From Aliidiomarina sp. (GTDB lineage: Bacteria > Pseudomonadota > Gammaproteobacteria > Enterobacterales > Alteromonadaceae), in NCBI RefSeq assembly GCF_022565475.1, contig NZ_JAIUMR010000006.1, forward strand, positions 114,192-178,191: a DNA stretch of 64,000 nt, in the 5' to 3' direction. Below the pieces are notes generated by a model that worked only from the letters and a program-made list of their open reading frames with translations, did not search any database and was not told the origin of the DNA. This document shows positions 49,086 to 59,586 of the stretch, piece by piece. Every line of letters begins with the position of its first letter. The first letter of the stretch is position 1. The position numbers and the translations under genes were made by a program.

Positions 49086-50213
49086 TAAACCTTTTTCAAT
49101 TACTCGAATAAGCCGTTGTTTTAATCGATCTGCAGGCTTCTCGGCTTGTGTTAGACGCGCTTCAAGTTGCGCCAAAGCCCAATCAATATGCTCTTGCACC
49201 AAAGCAGTTGCATGCGGCCGTTGTTGAGCCAGTGCACTGATCATGGCTTGACTTGCTGGCGCATTACCCATGGCAACGGCTAAATTCCGTTGCCATTTTT
49301 CGAAGCCAATCCTGCGGATTGGTGAGCCTTCAGTGATACGCAGGAAATCCGCTTCGGTCCAACGCCACAATTCAATTAAATTGGGTTCATGCAGCTCGTG
49401 GCGAGGTAAAAAGTCAGTTTCTGGCGTTGGCGTGGCATAGCGATTCCATGGACAAATCAACTGACAGTCATCGCAACCATAAATTCGATTCCCCATGGCT
49501 TGCCGGAATTCGACCGGTATTGCACCGCTGTGTTCGATGGTTAAGTAACTGATGCAACGGCGTGCATCAATCACATAAGGCTCAACAATCGCCTGTGTCG
49601 GACAGATCGTGATACAAGCCGTGCAACTGCCACATTGTTCGGGTTGTGGTTGGTCAATCGGTAAGGGTAAGTTAATCAATAGCTCGCCGAGGAAAAACCA
49701 AGAGCCGTCCTTGCTGTCCATCACGAGCGAATGTTTACCGGTCCAACCTAGCCCAGCTTTTACCGCTAAAGGTTTCTCAAGAATTGGCGCTGAGTCGACA
49801 AACGGTCGAAATTCAGCTGTCGTGACTTCGGCTTGAATGCGATCACCGAGTGCCTTCAGGCGCTTGCGCATCATCTTGTGATAGTCACGCCCCAAGGCAT
49901 AACGACTAATATAGCCGAGCTGCGGCTGTTTTAAGACCTGAGCGAACTTAGCCCCTTTGGGGAGGTAGTCCATACGGACACAGATTGCGCGAACACTTCC
50001 GGGCTGCAACTCAGCAGGACGCGCGCGCAACATGCCGTGGCGCTCCATAAAATGCATGTCGCCGTGGTACTGCTTGTCGAGCCACTGCTGCAGGGTCGCT
50101 TCATGCTCGCTGAGGTCGAGATCAGTAATTCCGACCTGCTGAAAGCCCAGCTCAAGTCCCCATTGTTTAATTTTTTCGGCAAGAGCGTGGTAGTCCAGTG
50201 GTTTATTCCTCAT
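49071..50213 (-). CDS. queG: Epoxyqueuosine reductase QueG
   Basis: QueG reduces epoxyqueuosine to queuosine in the wobble base of certain tRNAs, using cobalamin and iron-sulfur clusters. From the ATG at 50213 it has 380 residues (379 in E. coli). The ferredoxin-like clusters are visible: CGSCTACITICP near residue 200 and GCDDCQLICPWN near residue 250. The N-terminal HGDMHFMERHG block is typical. An ATG at 50234 is a possible alternative. The open frame upstream to 50399 is antisense to nnr and not real. It is divergent from nnr, as in E. coli. Confidence 0.95.
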   Translation of the reverse strand: MRNKPLDYHALAEKIKQWGLELGFQQVGITDLDLSEHEATLQQWLDKQYHGDMHFMERHGMLRARPAELQPGSVRAICVRMDYLPKGAKFAQVLKQPQLGYISRYALGRDYHKMMRKRLKALGDRIQAEVTTAEFRPFVDSAPILEKPLAVKAGLGWTGKHSLVMDSKDGSWFFLGELLINLPLPIDQPQPEQCGSCTACITICPTQAIVEPYVIDARRCISYLTIEHSGAIPVEFRQAMGNRIYGCDDCQLICPWNRYATPTPETDFLPRHELHEPNLIELWRWTEADFLRITEGSPIRRIGFEKWQRNLAVAMGNAPASQAMISALAQQRPHATALVQEHIDWALAQLEARLTQAEKPADRLKQRLIRVIEKGLPRDA

Positions 50214-50254
50214 AGAATGCGATAGACTGAGCATATTGCTCAGAGGATTCGCCA

Positions 50255-51808
50255 ATGCACACTTGGTTAAACACAAGCATACCACAGCAAGTTTATCGGC
50301 CGGAACAGGTACGCGACTTCGAAGCGGAGGCTGCGCAGCGTTCTGGTGTTGATTTGTGGACCTTGATGCAGCGCGCCGGTGCGGCCGCGTGGGAGGCATT
50401 GGCCGATGCGTTACCGCAGTCCGCTGCGATCACGGTGTTATGTGGCACTGGCAACAATGGCGGTGACGGTTATGTGCTCGCCAGTCTCGCCAAACAGGCG
50501 GGATTTTCTGTTCGTGTGTGCGCGCATGGTTTTCCAGCGAGTGACGATGCGCGTCGAGCGCTGCAGCTGTGGCTCGACGTTGAGGGTGATGTCGAGCCAT
50601 TGCAGGATTGGCAAGAGGGCGAAAGTGATTGGCTGGTGGACGCACTACTTGGCACGGGTTTACAACGTGATGTCAGTGGTGAACTCTTCGAGTGTATTGC
50701 TTCGGTGAATGATAGCGGTTTGCCAGTTTTGGCGATCGATGTGCCGAGCGGGTTACACGCAGACACAGGTAACGCTTTAGGTATTGCGGTACAAGCACGA
50801 AAAACCGTTACTTTTGTCGGTGTGAAACGAGGATTGCTCACCGGTGATGCTGCGAATTATGTCGGTGAACTCGCCTTCAGTGACCTTGGCATTCAGCGTG
50901 AATTCCGTTTATTGACCGAGCCAGCTGCTTGGTGGCTGCAGCCCGTTCAGCTGCAACATGATTTACCGCGTCGTTTACCGGTCTGCCAGAAAGGTGATTT
51001 TGGTCATGTCGTGATCATTGGTGGCAGCCGCGGCATGGCAGGCGCAGTGCGTATGGCCGCAACTGCTGCATTGCGTGTTGGGGCGGGTAAAGTGACAGTT
51101 ATTTGTGCAGTGGGTAACGAGTCGATTATCGGTCAACAACCTGAGATTATGGTGATTGCTGCCGATGCCAATGAAACGCTCGCTGAACGATTGCTCGAAC
51201 AGGCGAGTGTTATTGCGATTGGACCGGGCTTGGGACAAAGTGACTGGGGCAGAGCATGGTGGCAAAAATTTTGTCAACGTTCTTATGAACGTGATCTGAC
51301 CGCTGTTGTTGATGCTGATGGCTTGAATTTGCTGGCACAATACGCTGGTGAAAAGGGCATGCAGCCTGCAGAGGGAATGATTTACACGCCTCACCCAGGC
51401 GAAGCAGCACGTCTTTTGCGTGCACAAGTCACTGAAATTCAAAAGAACCGTTGGTTAGCGGCGGATACGTTACGCGAACAATTACAAGGAACTGTGGTCT
51501 TAAAAGGCGCAGGAACGGTTGTCGCGGATGGTGATGAGCAAACGTTCGCGGTGTGTACACAGGGAACACCGGCAATGGCAACCGCAGGCATGGGTGATAT
51601 TTTAACTGGCGTTATTGCTGGCTTGTTAGCACAACGACAGAGTGGTGGCTTTCCGACCTCGACCGCTGCCATTACTCGGCTTGCGGTACTCATGCATGCC
51701 TGTGCCGGCGAACAGGCAGCAGGACGACTTGGTGGGATCTCACGCGGGTTGCTAGCGACGGACTTACTTGCCGAATTGCCCGGTCTAGCGAGCAGCCAAA
51801 ATGGTTAA
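50255..51808 (+). CDS. nnr: Bifunctional NAD(P)H-hydrate epimerase/dehydratase
   Basis: Nnr repairs damaged NADH and NADPH: the N-terminal YjeF_N domain epimerises the hydrates and the C-terminal ribokinase-like domain dehydrates them with ADP or ATP. The 517-residue protein has CGTGNNGGDGYVLA near residue 70 in the first domain and IIGGSRGMAGAV and TAGMGDILTGVIAGLL in the second, the latter holding the catalytic Asp. It leads a long plus-strand run through tsaE, amiB, mutL and miaA, the same order as in E. coli. Confidence 0.96.
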   Translation: MHTWLNTSIPQQVYRPEQVRDFEAEAAQRSGVDLWTLMQRAGAAAWEALADALPQSAAITVLCGTGNNGGDGYVLASLAKQAGFSVRVCAHGFPASDDARRALQLWLDVEGDVEPLQDWQEGESDWLVDALLGTGLQRDVSGELFECIASVNDSGLPVLAIDVPSGLHADTGNALGIAVQARKTVTFVGVKRGLLTGDAANYVGELAFSDLGIQREFRLLTEPAAWWLQPVQLQHDLPRRLPVCQKGDFGHVVIIGGSRGMAGAVRMAATAALRVGAGKVTVICAVGNESIIGQQPEIMVIAADANETLAERLLEQASVIAIGPGLGQSDWGRAWWQKFCQRSYERDLTAVVDADGLNLLAQYAGEKGMQPAEGMIYTPHPGEAARLLRAQVTEIQKNRWLAADTLREQLQGTVVLKGAGTVVADGDEQTFAVCTQGTPAMATAGMGDILTGVIAGLLAQRQSGGFPTSTAAITRLAVLMHACAGEQAAGRLGGISRGLLATDLLAELPGLASSQNG

Positions 51809-51847
51809 TAACGCATTATTTAAACTTTGAACTGTGGATCGAAGGCT

Positions 51848-52321
51848 TTGAAAACGATAGATTTAGTCAATGAAGAGGCAACCGAGCGATTTGCCGCTCA
51901 GATAGCGAAAATAATTAGTCAGCAGGCAGCAAATCGGCAACGATCCGTGCAAACTATTTATCTGCGTGGTGACCTCGGTGCGGGTAAAACGACGTTTAGC
52001 CGTGGCTTTATTCAGGCACTGGGTCATCAGGGCGCGGTGAAAAGCCCAACTTACACCTTGGTTGAACCGTATGAGCTGGCGACATTTCGCATCTATCATT
52101 TTGATTTATATCGCTTGGCCGACCCAGAAGAATTGGAATATATGGGGATCCGTGACTATTTTGGCGATGGGGCGATTTGTTTAGTGGAATGGCCAGAACG
52201 TGGTGTTGGAATATTACCCGCTGCGGACATTGTGATTACATTGAGACCCACAAATAGTGGGCGAACGGCGGAAATTGAAGCCTATTCGGCGATTGGGGAA
52301 GTGTTATTAAACGAGTTGTAG
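51848..52321 (+). CDS. tsaE: tRNA threonylcarbamoyladenosine biosynthesis ATPase TsaE
   Basis: TsaE is the ATPase of the TsaBDE complex that makes t6A37 in ANN-decoding tRNAs. The protein has about 157 residues from TTG at 51848, or 164 from TTG at 51827; E. coli TsaE has 153. The earlier start has no ribosome site. The P-loop is [13 protein letters not shown], followed by [13 protein letters not shown] and [18 protein letters not shown], all strongly conserved. Its 3' end carries the probable ribosome site and start of amiB, so the two genes overlap. Confidence 0.93.
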   Translation: MKTIDLVNEEATERFAAQIAKIISQQAANRQRSVQTIYLRGDLGAGKTTFSRGFIQALGHQGAVKSPTYTLVEPYELATFRIYHFDLYRLADPEELEYMGIRDYFGDGAICLVEWPERGVGILPAADIVITLRPTNSGRTAEIEAYSAIGEVLLNEL

Positions 52322-53679
52322 TCGTACTCTGGACGTGCCTATGCGTGCTTTTTAGCAGTGCTGTGATGAATGTTGTCTCAGCGCAAGCAAGCAACCAGAT
52401 TGATAATGTGCGTGTGTGGCCATCTGCGGAGAAAACGCGGGTGGTATTTGACCTGTCCAGCGAAGCTCAGTATAGCTATTTCACCATATTTGATACGCAA
52501 CCACATCGTATCGTTATCGATTTTCGACAAACGACGAACCAAGTCACACTGCAAAACGTGGATGTAAAATCCGACGTCCTTCGGGTTATCCGGACCAGTA
52601 ATCCGCCTCAATCTGGAACAACACGGATTGTGTTGGAGATTAGTGGTGCGATTCAGCCGGAAGTATTTCCCCTCGGACCTTCCGAATTTGCTGGGCATCG
52701 ACTTGTCGTTGATATTCCTGGTGCCAATAGCTCCAGAACCATTGAGCCTACTAGTGCTGCAGAAGCGCCGGCGCGGATACCCCGGACATTGGATGAAATG
52801 CCACTGCGCCCACTCATCATTGCCATTGACGCGGGGCACGGTGGTCGCGACCCAGGTTCTGTTGGACCCAATGGAACCCATGAAAAGAATGTCACTTTAG
52901 CTGTGGCGCGGAAACTCGCTGCGCGTATCAATGCGGATCCAGGAATGCGCGCCGTGCTGACTCGCACCGGTGATCAGACGTTATCCTTGGCGCAACGGAC
53001 AAGTATCGCTCGGCGCGAACGTGCTGATTTTTTCGTGTCCTTACATGCCGATGCATTCACGTCGCCACAACCACGCGGAGCTTCGGTATGGATCTTGTCA
53101 CATCGACGTTCCGAAACAGAACTTGGTCGGGCATTGGAGAATAAAGAGCGCTTGAGTGAAGAGCTCATCGATGTCGAACATTTATTACAAGGCGAGGAAG
53201 AAGATCCGTTTTTGAATCGAGCCATTCTTGATATGTATCGGGACAGTTCGATGGCGGGTGGATTTGAAGCTGCGACCATTTTATTACGCGAGCTTGGCGG
53301 CGTTACCACGTTGCACCGCAGTCGGCCAGAAGCGGCAAGCTTTGGTGTGCTGAGTTCATTACGAACGCCGTCCGTATTGGTAGAGTTAGGTTTTATTTCT
53401 AACCCCCAGAAAGAACGGTTACTGATTAATGGCAATCATCAAGATCGCTTGGCTGATGCTCTTTACCGCGGCGTTCGCGAATATTTTCTGCGCAACCCGG
53501 TGGAAGGTACAGTATTGGCAGCGACCGATATTCGGACGCATGTGGTCAGCCGCGGCGAGTCACTCTCTGTGATTGCGCAAAGGTATGGCGTCACAGTGGA
53601 TGCAATTCGGCGGCAGAATAACTTAACGGGCAACACCATTCGGATTGGCCAACGCCTCGAAATTCCTGTGGCGAGGTAA
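52306..53679 (+). CDS. amiB: N-acetylmuramoyl-L-alanine amidase AmiB with AMIN and LysM domains
   Basis: AmiB cuts the peptide from peptidoglycan at the septum so daughter cells separate. The order is AMIN domain (about residues 35-130), amidase_3 domain (about 165-390) with zinc residues in [12 protein letters not shown] and SLHADAF and catalytic Glu in VELGFISNP, then a C-terminal LysM ([18 protein letters not shown]). The first ATG/GTG/TTG in frame is GTG at 52345, which would leave a signal peptide without its basic end. Reading from ATT at 52306 gives [18 protein letters not shown], a complete signal sequence, with GGGGAAG just upstream. I therefore place the start there, with 457 residues. 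It overlaps tsaE by 16 bases. Confidence 0.9.
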   Translation: MKRVVVVLWTCLCVLFSSAVMNVVSAQASNQIDNVRVWPSAEKTRVVFDLSSEAQYSYFTIFDTQPHRIVIDFRQTTNQVTLQNVDVKSDVLRVIRTSNPPQSGTTRIVLEISGAIQPEVFPLGPSEFAGHRLVVDIPGANSSRTIEPTSAAEAPARIPRTLDEMPLRPLIIAIDAGHGGRDPGSVGPNGTHEKNVTLAVARKLAARINADPGMRAVLTRTGDQTLSLAQRTSIARRERADFFVSLHADAFTSPQPRGASVWILSHRRSETELGRALENKERLSEELIDVEHLLQGEEEDPFLNRAILDMYRDSSMAGGFEAATILLRELGGVTTLHRSRPEAASFGVLSSLRTPSVLVELGFISNPQKERLLINGNHQDRLADALYRGVREYFLRNPVEGTVLAATDIRTHVVSRGESLSVIAQRYGVTVDAIRRQNNLTGNTIRIGQRLEIPVAR

Positions 53680-53681
53680 AA

Positions 53682-55547
53682 ATGGCGATTCGATTATTAC
53701 CGGCACAATTAGCCAACCAAATTGCGGCCGGCGAGGTGGTTGAACGCCCAGCATCCGTCGTCAAAGAACTGGTGGAAAATAGTCTTGACGCTGGCGCGAC
53801 ACAAGTCTGGATTGATATCGAGAAAGGTGGCGCTCGGCGAATTCGAATTCGTGACAATGGCAGTGGTATCGAACGTGATGAACTGACCTTGGCTCTGAGC
53901 CGTCATGCGACTAGCAAGATTGCGACGCTGGACGACCTAGAAGCGATTTTAAGTCTAGGCTTTCGCGGTGAAGCCTTAGCCAGTATTAGTTCGGTTGCAC
54001 GCCTTCGTTTGGTGTCAAAACCGGCTGCGCAGCAAGAAGCTTGGGAAGCGTGGTGTGAAGGCCGTGACATGGAGGTGAAGCTAGCGCCGACCGCACATCC
54101 TGACGGCACCACGGTTGATGTTCAGGACTTATTTTTTAACACCCCCGCACGGCGCAAATTCATGCGCACGGAAAAGACCGAGTTTGGCCATATTGACGAA
54201 GTCGTCCGACGGATCGCGTTAGCGCGTCCGGATGTTGATATCCAGTTGAGCCACAACCAACAAACTTTGCGTCAGTTTCGTGCAGTCGCGGTGGCAAATC
54301 TTGATGAATCTCCGAGCACTGAGCAACAGCAGGCTTGGGCGCGTCGACTCGAACAAATTGTCGGTAAGCGCTTTAGTTCAGAAGCCGCATTTGTGAGTAA
54401 TACGCAAAGTGCGGACGGACTTTCCATGTTTGGCTGGCTGGCGCCACCGAACGCTTGTCGTCATCAAGCGGATTTGCAGTATATTTATGTCAATGGCCGG
54501 ATGATGAAAGACAAATTGCTCAGTCATGCAATTCGTCAGGCATATCAAGAGTGGCTGGCAGAGGATCGTCTACCGACCTATGTTTTGTATTTGCGTTTGC
54601 CAGCGCAGCATGTCGATGTCAATGTCCATCCGGCAAAACACGAAGTACGCTTTCATCAGGCGCGACAGGTGCATGATTTCGTTTATGCGACAGTTCGCGA
54701 AGCTCTGTTGCAGATGCAAGGGATGCAAGTGACCGAAAGTGAAGTAAGTCATCACTATCAGCAAGCAAACGAAACCTACAAGGATGCTTTTCCGGAACAG
54801 CGTCAAAGTGGGGCGGTAAAATGGCACGGGAAAGCGGCGCTCAGCGCTGGTGAAGCGCAGCATAATGAACGATATTGGTCGATGGCGGGAGGTATTCTGC
54901 CGGGCGCTCGGGCAACGGAGCCTGGTGAAAATGCGCCAGAGTCCCCTTCTGAATGGCGGGCAATGGATATTCTCCAGCACCGATACCTGTTGTTAAAGCA
55001 GGGCGATGATCAACTGGCGTTGTTCGACTTAATCAAAGCGCATCAGTATCTGCGCAGCCAGCAGCTCAATGAGCAGTTTTCGCAAGGGCTAAGTGGCCAG
55101 CCACTGCTCTTGCCCACTCAGATTAAAGTGGCCGCTGATCAGGCTATGCATGACTGCTATTTACATCGCCTGGGGATTCATTACCAACAGCAACGGCGTG
55201 TAGGGGACCAGCAGACCTTGCGTATTACGCATGTGCCAGCAAGTTTGCGTAAGGCAAATTTGGCTGCGGTTCTGCCGCAATTATTTGCCCAGCTTGGCAG
55301 ACTCTCACCACAGCTCGAGTCGTCGTCACAGGTGCAAGCGTTAATGGACGCTGGTATTGCCAGTTGGCTAGCCGCGCATGAGCGCGAGCCAATTCATGAT
55401 AAAAAGCGTGCGGAGCAGGTCTGGCAACAATTGCAAGCATGGGTGTCGATGTCTGATATTGAAACGGATTGGCTACTGCGATTGGACTGGCAAAACGCTA
55501 TACGTGCAGCCGGCGCTGAAGACGTAAAACAAGGAAACTTAAAGTGA
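53682..55547 (+). CDS. mutL: DNA mismatch repair protein MutL
   Basis: MutL links MutS mismatch recognition to downstream nicking. The 621-residue protein has the GHKL ATPase motifs at the N-terminus: Glu and Asn in [14 protein letters not shown] (residues 25-38), RDNGSGI and [13 protein letters not shown] variable linker spans about 340-430, and a dimerisation domain follows. The C-terminal endonuclease motif of MutH-lacking species is absent (DLIKAHQYL stands where it would be), so a separate MutH is expected, as in E. coli. It begins two bases after amiB and its stop overlaps the miaA start. Confidence 0.97.
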   Translation: MAIRLLPAQLANQIAAGEVVERPASVVKELVENSLDAGATQVWIDIEKGGARRIRIRDNGSGIERDELTLALSRHATSKIATLDDLEAILSLGFRGEALASISSVARLRLVSKPAAQQEAWEAWCEGRDMEVKLAPTAHPDGTTVDVQDLFFNTPARRKFMRTEKTEFGHIDEVVRRIALARPDVDIQLSHNQQTLRQFRAVAVANLDESPSTEQQQAWARRLEQIVGKRFSSEAAFVSNTQSADGLSMFGWLAPPNACRHQADLQYIYVNGRMMKDKLLSHAIRQAYQEWLAEDRLPTYVLYLRLPAQHVDVNVHPAKHEVRFHQARQVHDFVYATVREALLQMQGMQVTESEVSHHYQQANETYKDAFPEQRQSGAVKWHGKAALSAGEAQHNERYWSMAGGILPGARATEPGENAPESPSEWRAMDILQHRYLLLKQGDDQLALFDLIKAHQYLRSQQLNEQFSQGLSGQPLLLPTQIKVAADQAMHDCYLHRLGIHYQQQRRVGDQQTLRITHVPASLRKANLAAVLPQLFAQLGRLSPQLESSSQVQALMDAGIASWLAAHEREPIHDKKRAEQVWQQLQAWVSMSDIETDWLLRLDWQNAIRAAGAEDVKQGNLK

Positions 55548-56551
55548 CAACCGTATTTCCATGGCCTCAAGAGTTATCGCAGACGGCATTCATTGAGCAC
55601 CTGCAACAAGGCGTGATTTGCATTAGCGGCCCGACAGCAGCGGGAAAGACGGCATTAGCGATGCAATTGTATGATGCTTTGCCGGTAGAATTGATTAGTG
55701 TTGATTCGGCTTTGATTTATCGCGGTATGGATATCGGCACGGCGAAGCCGAGTGCAGCGGAGTTAGAGCAATACCCACACTACTTGATTGATATTCGTGA
55801 CCCTGCGGAAATATATTCAGCGGCTGACTTTCGAACGGATGCACTGGTGTTGATTGACGAGATTCGTCAGCGCGGCAATATTCCAGTGCTGGTCGGCGGC
55901 ACGATGCTCTATTATCGGGCGCTGTTAGCTGGATTGTCGAATCTACCTCCTGCAGATACCAAGGTTAGGGTGGAACTACAACAACGCGCAGACACAGAAG
56001 GCTGGCAAGCGCTGCATGACGAACTGACGAAGCGTGATCCCAAATCTGCACAGCGCATTCACCCGAATGACCCGCAACGATTATTACGAGCATTGGAAGT
56101 TTTTTATATCAGTGGCAAAACAATGACTGAGCTGACGCAAACACAGCAACCGGGATTGTCGTTGCCAACTTGGCAAATCGCGGTCTCACCACCTGATCGA
56201 AAGATACTGCATCAGCGTATACAGCAGCGCTTTGACACGATGCTGGCACAAGGCTTCGAAACGGAAGTCGCCGCCCTTCGCCAACGTGGTGATCTGCATT
56301 TAGATTTGCCATCGATGCGTTGTGTTGGGTATCGTCAAATGTGGCAGTATTTAGACGGTCAACTCAGCGCAGCAGAAATGCGCGAGCGCGGCATTATTGC
56401 CACGCGGCAGTTAGCTAAACGTCAAATCACGTGGTTGCGATCGTGGACCGGACTGCACTGGCTAAACCCGTTAGAAGCGGATGTCATGGGGCAATTGGTC
56501 GCAATTTTAGCGGAGCAACCTTTGCCCTCAGCGGCATGGCTGCATGAATAA
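55544..56551 (+). CDS. miaA: tRNA dimethylallyltransferase MiaA
   Basis: MiaA adds a dimethylallyl group to A37 of tRNAs that read UNN codons. The 335-residue protein starts with GTG overlapping the mutL stop (GTGA). It has the P-loop [11 protein letters not shown] near residue 29, the substrate blocks [20 protein letters not shown] and [25 protein letters not shown], and the C-terminal [13 protein letters not shown]. The N-terminus is about twenty residues longer than E. coli MiaA. It ends the tightly packed nnr-to-miaA run; hfq follows after 229 bases with its own upstream region. Confidence 0.95.
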   Translation: MTTVFPWPQELSQTAFIEHLQQGVICISGPTAAGKTALAMQLYDALPVELISVDSALIYRGMDIGTAKPSAAELEQYPHYLIDIRDPAEIYSAADFRTDALVLIDEIRQRGNIPVLVGGTMLYYRALLAGLSNLPPADTKVRVELQQRADTEGWQALHDELTKRDPKSAQRIHPNDPQRLLRALEVFYISGKTMTELTQTQQPGLSLPTWQIAVSPPDRKILHQRIQQRFDTMLAQGFETEVAALRQRGDLHLDLPSMRCVGYRQMWQYLDGQLSAAEMRERGIIATRQLAKRQITWLRSWTGLHWLNPLEADVMGQLVAILAEQPLPSAAWLHE

Positions 56552-56780
56552 TTAAGAAAAGTATTGAAATATTGAAAAAAGTCACCAAATCTATTTGGAC
56601 GAAAATGACATTTTGTTGCTAAACTCTGTGTTAGTTTACCAAATGGTAATATTATTTCGCTGCTGTCGTGTGTCCCCCAATTTGGGATTAGGCAGTCATC
56701 TGGCGGAACGAGTGTAAACAAGGAAGCTGAATAACTAGCAGTTGGCGGCCGTAACAATTCTAATAAATAAGGAGCCAAAC
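56552..56780. other. miaA-hfq intergenic region with palindromes
   Basis: The 229 bases hold no gene. Two perfect palindromes, CCAAAT-CT-ATTTGG (56585-56598) and TTACCA-AA-TGGTAA (56636-56649), lie upstream of hfq, with CCCAATTTGGG further on. They may be operators or promoter elements. The AAGGAGCC ribosome site of hfq is at the right end. Confidence 0.45.
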
Positions 56781-57026
56781 ATGGCCAAGGGGCAAACTTT
56801 ACAAGACCCTTTTTTGAACGCTTTGCGTCGGGAAAGAATTCCGGTATCAATCTACTTAGTCAACGGTATTAAATTACAGGGACAAATTGAATCGTTTGAT
56901 CAATTTGTTGTGCTGTTAAAAAATACGGTTAGCCAAATGGTTTATAAACATGCAATTTCTACAGTTGTTCCTGCGCGTACTCCCACGCAATATCCGCCAG
57001 CAGCGGGTCAGGACGGCGACGAATAA
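56781..57026 (+). CDS. hfq: RNA chaperone Hfq
   Basis: Hfq forms a hexameric ring that pairs small RNAs with mRNAs. The 81-residue protein from ATG at 56781 (AAGGAG nine bases upstream) begins [20 protein letters not shown]. The Sm1 block ends in [13 protein letters not shown], and the Sm2 motif is [10 protein letters not shown]. The short C-terminal tail (about 16 residues) is much shorter than that of E. coli Hfq (102 residues). It lies between miaA and hflX in the classic order. Confidence 0.97.
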   Translation: MAKGQTLQDPFLNALRRERIPVSIYLVNGIKLQGQIESFDQFVVLLKNTVSQMVYKHAISTVVPARTPTQYPPAAGQDGDE

Positions 57027-57061
57027 TCTGTTTGTAGTCGAACAGTATAGGAGCGGCTTGC

Positions 57062-58357
57062 TTGTTTGAGCGGTATGAAGGTGGCGAGCAAGCCGTGTTG
57101 GTTCATGTTGATTTCCCACATGAGTCTGCACGCGAAGATCTCGAAGAATTAAAATTACTTGTGTCCTCAGCCGGTGTTGAAGCGGTTGGTGTGATCACGA
57201 CTGCAAGAAAGTCCCCCGACTCACGTCTATTTATTGGTTCTGGGAAAACGGAAGAAGTAGCGGCGCTCGTACAAAGTACTGGTGCTGAGGTGGTTATTTT
57301 TAATCACGCGTTGTCGCCTTCTCAAGAACGTAACATTGAACGTGTCGTGAAAGCCCGAGTGCTCGACCGTACCGGTCTGATTCTTGATATTTTTGCTCAA
57401 CGCGCCCGTACTCACGAGGGTAAGTTACAAGTTGAGCTCGCTCAGTTGCGTCATGTCTCGACCCGATTAATTCGCGGCTGGACGCATTTAGAACGGCAAA
57501 AGGGTGGTATCGGCCTGCGCGGACCGGGCGAAACTCAGCTCGAGACCGACCGCCGCTTAATTCGCGGTCGGATTAAACATATTCTCGCGCGTCTCGATAA
57601 AGTTGAGAAGCAGCGTGAACAAGGTCGACGTTCGCGGCAGCGAGCGGAGATCCCGACCATAGCGTTAGTGGGCTATACTAATGCGGGTAAATCCACCTTG
57701 TTTAACCGCTTAACGAATGCGGATGTCTATGCTGCAGATCAGTTATTTGCGACCTTGGACCCGACGTTAAGAAAATACGAACTCCCGGACGTTGGCGCAG
57801 TCATATTTGCCGATACAGTTGGATTTATTCGGCATTTACCGCACGACTTGGTTGCCGCATTTAAGGCCACTTTACAAGAAACGAAAGACGCAGATTTGCT
57901 CCTGCACGTGATGGATTGCCATGACGAGCAAATGGCCGATAATCGTCGTGAGGTCGACTCGGTGTTGACCGAAATTGAAGCGACGGACGTGCCGCAACTC
58001 TTGGTTATGAATAAGCTCGATTTAGTGCCAGATATTTCGCCACGAATCGTGCGTAACGAACAAGGTAAACCGCAGGAAGTTTGGCTTTCGGCGCAAACGG
58101 GTGAAGGCATTGATCTGCTGCGTGAAGCCTTGCATGATTTGTTGGCGCCCGAATTGGTGATTACCACCTTAAAATTATCGTCAAACTCGGGTAAATTACG
58201 TAGTAGCTTATACGCGATGCATTGTGTCACCGAAGAACGCGCACAGGACGATGGAGATGTGTTACTATCGGTGCGAGTGCCTGCCATCGAATGGCAGCGA
58301 TTATTGAAACAGTTTGGAGATCAATTGACGCGTTCACTGCAGAACGAAGTGGACTGA
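57062..58357 (+). CDS. hflX: GTPase HflX
   Basis: HflX is a ribosome-associated GTPase that rescues or splits stalled and heat-damaged ribosomes. The 431-residue protein starts with TTG after AGGAG, and E. coli hflX also uses TTG. FERYEGGEQAVLVHVDF at the N-terminus, the Gly-rich block GGIGLRGPGETQLETDRR, and the G motifs GYTNAGKSTLFN, DTVGF and NKLD identify it. It is 35 bases after hfq and 44 before hflK. Confidence 0.96.
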   Translation: MFERYEGGEQAVLVHVDFPHESAREDLEELKLLVSSAGVEAVGVITTARKSPDSRLFIGSGKTEEVAALVQSTGAEVVIFNHALSPSQERNIERVVKARVLDRTGLILDIFAQRARTHEGKLQVELAQLRHVSTRLIRGWTHLERQKGGIGLRGPGETQLETDRRLIRGRIKHILARLDKVEKQREQGRRSRQRAEIPTIALVGYTNAGKSTLFNRLTNADVYAADQLFATLDPTLRKYELPDVGAVIFADTVGFIRHLPHDLVAAFKATLQETKDADLLLHVMDCHDEQMADNRREVDSVLTEIEATDVPQLLVMNKLDLVPDISPRIVRNEQGKPQEVWLSAQTGEGIDLLREALHDLLAPELVITTLKLSSNSGKLRSSLYAMHCVTEERAQDDGDVLLSVRVPAIEWQRLLKQFGDQLTRSLQNEVD

Positions 58358-58401
58358 GCGCGTTGGTTTTGTGTTTAACTTGGCATTTGCTGGAGTAATC
58401 A

Positions 58402-59583
58402 ATGGCCTGGAATCAACCGGGAAATAGCGGCAAAGACAAAGATCCTTGGAATCAAAACAACCAAGGCGGCAAGGATCAGGGACCACCTGATCTTGACGAA
58501 GCTTTGCGCAACTTGATGGGAAAATTGGGGCTAGGCGGCAAAGGCGGTGGCGGCGGTCAACAGTCTGGCGGCGGCTTGCCGATGAAAGGACTAGGTTTCG
58601 CCCTGGTCTTGCTTGGTGTCATTTGGTTTATCGCAGGTTTTTACACTGTAAAAGAAGCAGAGCGCGGTGTAATTTTGCGTTTTGGTGCGTACCATAACGA
58701 AGTGACGTCAGGTCTGCATTGGCGTCCTGTGTTTATCGATAGCGTGACGAATGTCGACGTCAATAACGTCAGCTCGCAACAAACGTCGGGCTTCATGTTG
58801 ACCGAAGACGAAAACGTTGTTCGTGTCGAACTGGCCGTACAGTACCGGGTCATGAACCCGCGCGCTTACTTGTTTAATGTTGAAGGCGCAGACAATAGTT
58901 TATCGCAAATCACCGACTCAGCATTGCGTTATGTGATTGGTCATAACACCATGGACAACATCTTGACCGTCGGTCGGGAAGAAATCCGTCAGCAGACCTG
59001 GGAAATTATTGACCGGTTGAGTGAGCGTTATGATATCGGTATTCGCGTGATTGACGTTAACTTCCAAGGTGCACGTCCACCGGAAGAAGTCCGTGATGCG
59101 TTTGATGATGCAATTCGTGCGCAAGAAGACCAAGAACGTTTTGTTCGTGAAGCGGAAGCTTATGCTCGTGAAATCGAGCCGACTGCACGTGGTCGAGTTC
59201 GCCGGATGCAACAGGAAGCGCAAGCATATAAAGAGCAAATGGTTCTGCGTGCGCAAGGTGAAGTGGCACGATTCAATGAGCTTTTACCTGAGTATCAAGC
59301 AGCACCTCAGGTTACGCGTCAGCGTATCTTCCTAGAAACGCTCGAGGCAATTTACGCGGCGAATGCGAAGATCTTTATTGATGTCGAAGGTGGTAACAAC
59401 ATGATGTATTTGCCGCTCGATAAAATTCTCGAGCAGCATGGTGCACGTCGTTCTCAACCGCAGTTACCGATGTTGCCTTCGCAACAAAACGGTCAAGCAA
59501 GCGGTGCGACTGGGCAGCCGAGTTCAGGGCAACCGGAATCACCACGCTCGAGTAATCGGTTTTCGCCACGGGGAGGTAACTAA
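58402..59583 (+). CDS. hflK: FtsH protease regulator HflK
   Basis: HflK and HflC form a membrane complex around FtsH and tune its proteolysis. The 393-residue protein has a Gly/Asn/Lys-rich cytoplasmic N-terminus (residues 1-58), one membrane helix (about 63-80), and a periplasmic SPFH band-7 domain beginning VKEAERGVILRFG. A long coiled coil rich in Glu and Arg follows (about 235-300), and a Ser/Gln/Pro-rich tail ends it. hflC starts three bases after its stop, so both products are made together. Confidence 0.96.
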   Translation: MAWNQPGNSGKDKDPWNQNNQGGKDQGPPDLDEALRNLMGKLGLGGKGGGGGQQSGGGLPMKGLGFALVLLGVIWFIAGFYTVKEAERGVILRFGAYHNEVTSGLHWRPVFIDSVTNVDVNNVSSQQTSGFMLTEDENVVRVELAVQYRVMNPRAYLFNVEGADNSLSQITDSALRYVIGHNTMDNILTVGREEIRQQTWEIIDRLSERYDIGIRVIDVNFQGARPPEEVRDAFDDAIRAQEDQERFVREAEAYAREIEPTARGRVRRMQQEAQAYKEQMVLRAQGEVARFNELLPEYQAAPQVTRQRIFLETLEAIYAANAKIFIDVEGGNNMMYLPLDKILEQHGARRSQPQLPMLPSQQNGQASGATGQPSSGQPESPRSSNRFSPRGGN

Positions 59584-59586
59584 GCC

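Noticed and set aside
50214..50399. Longer QueG reading frame extending antisense over nnr
   Set aside because: QueG similarity starts at 50213, and the upstream part opposes the conserved nnr N-terminus.
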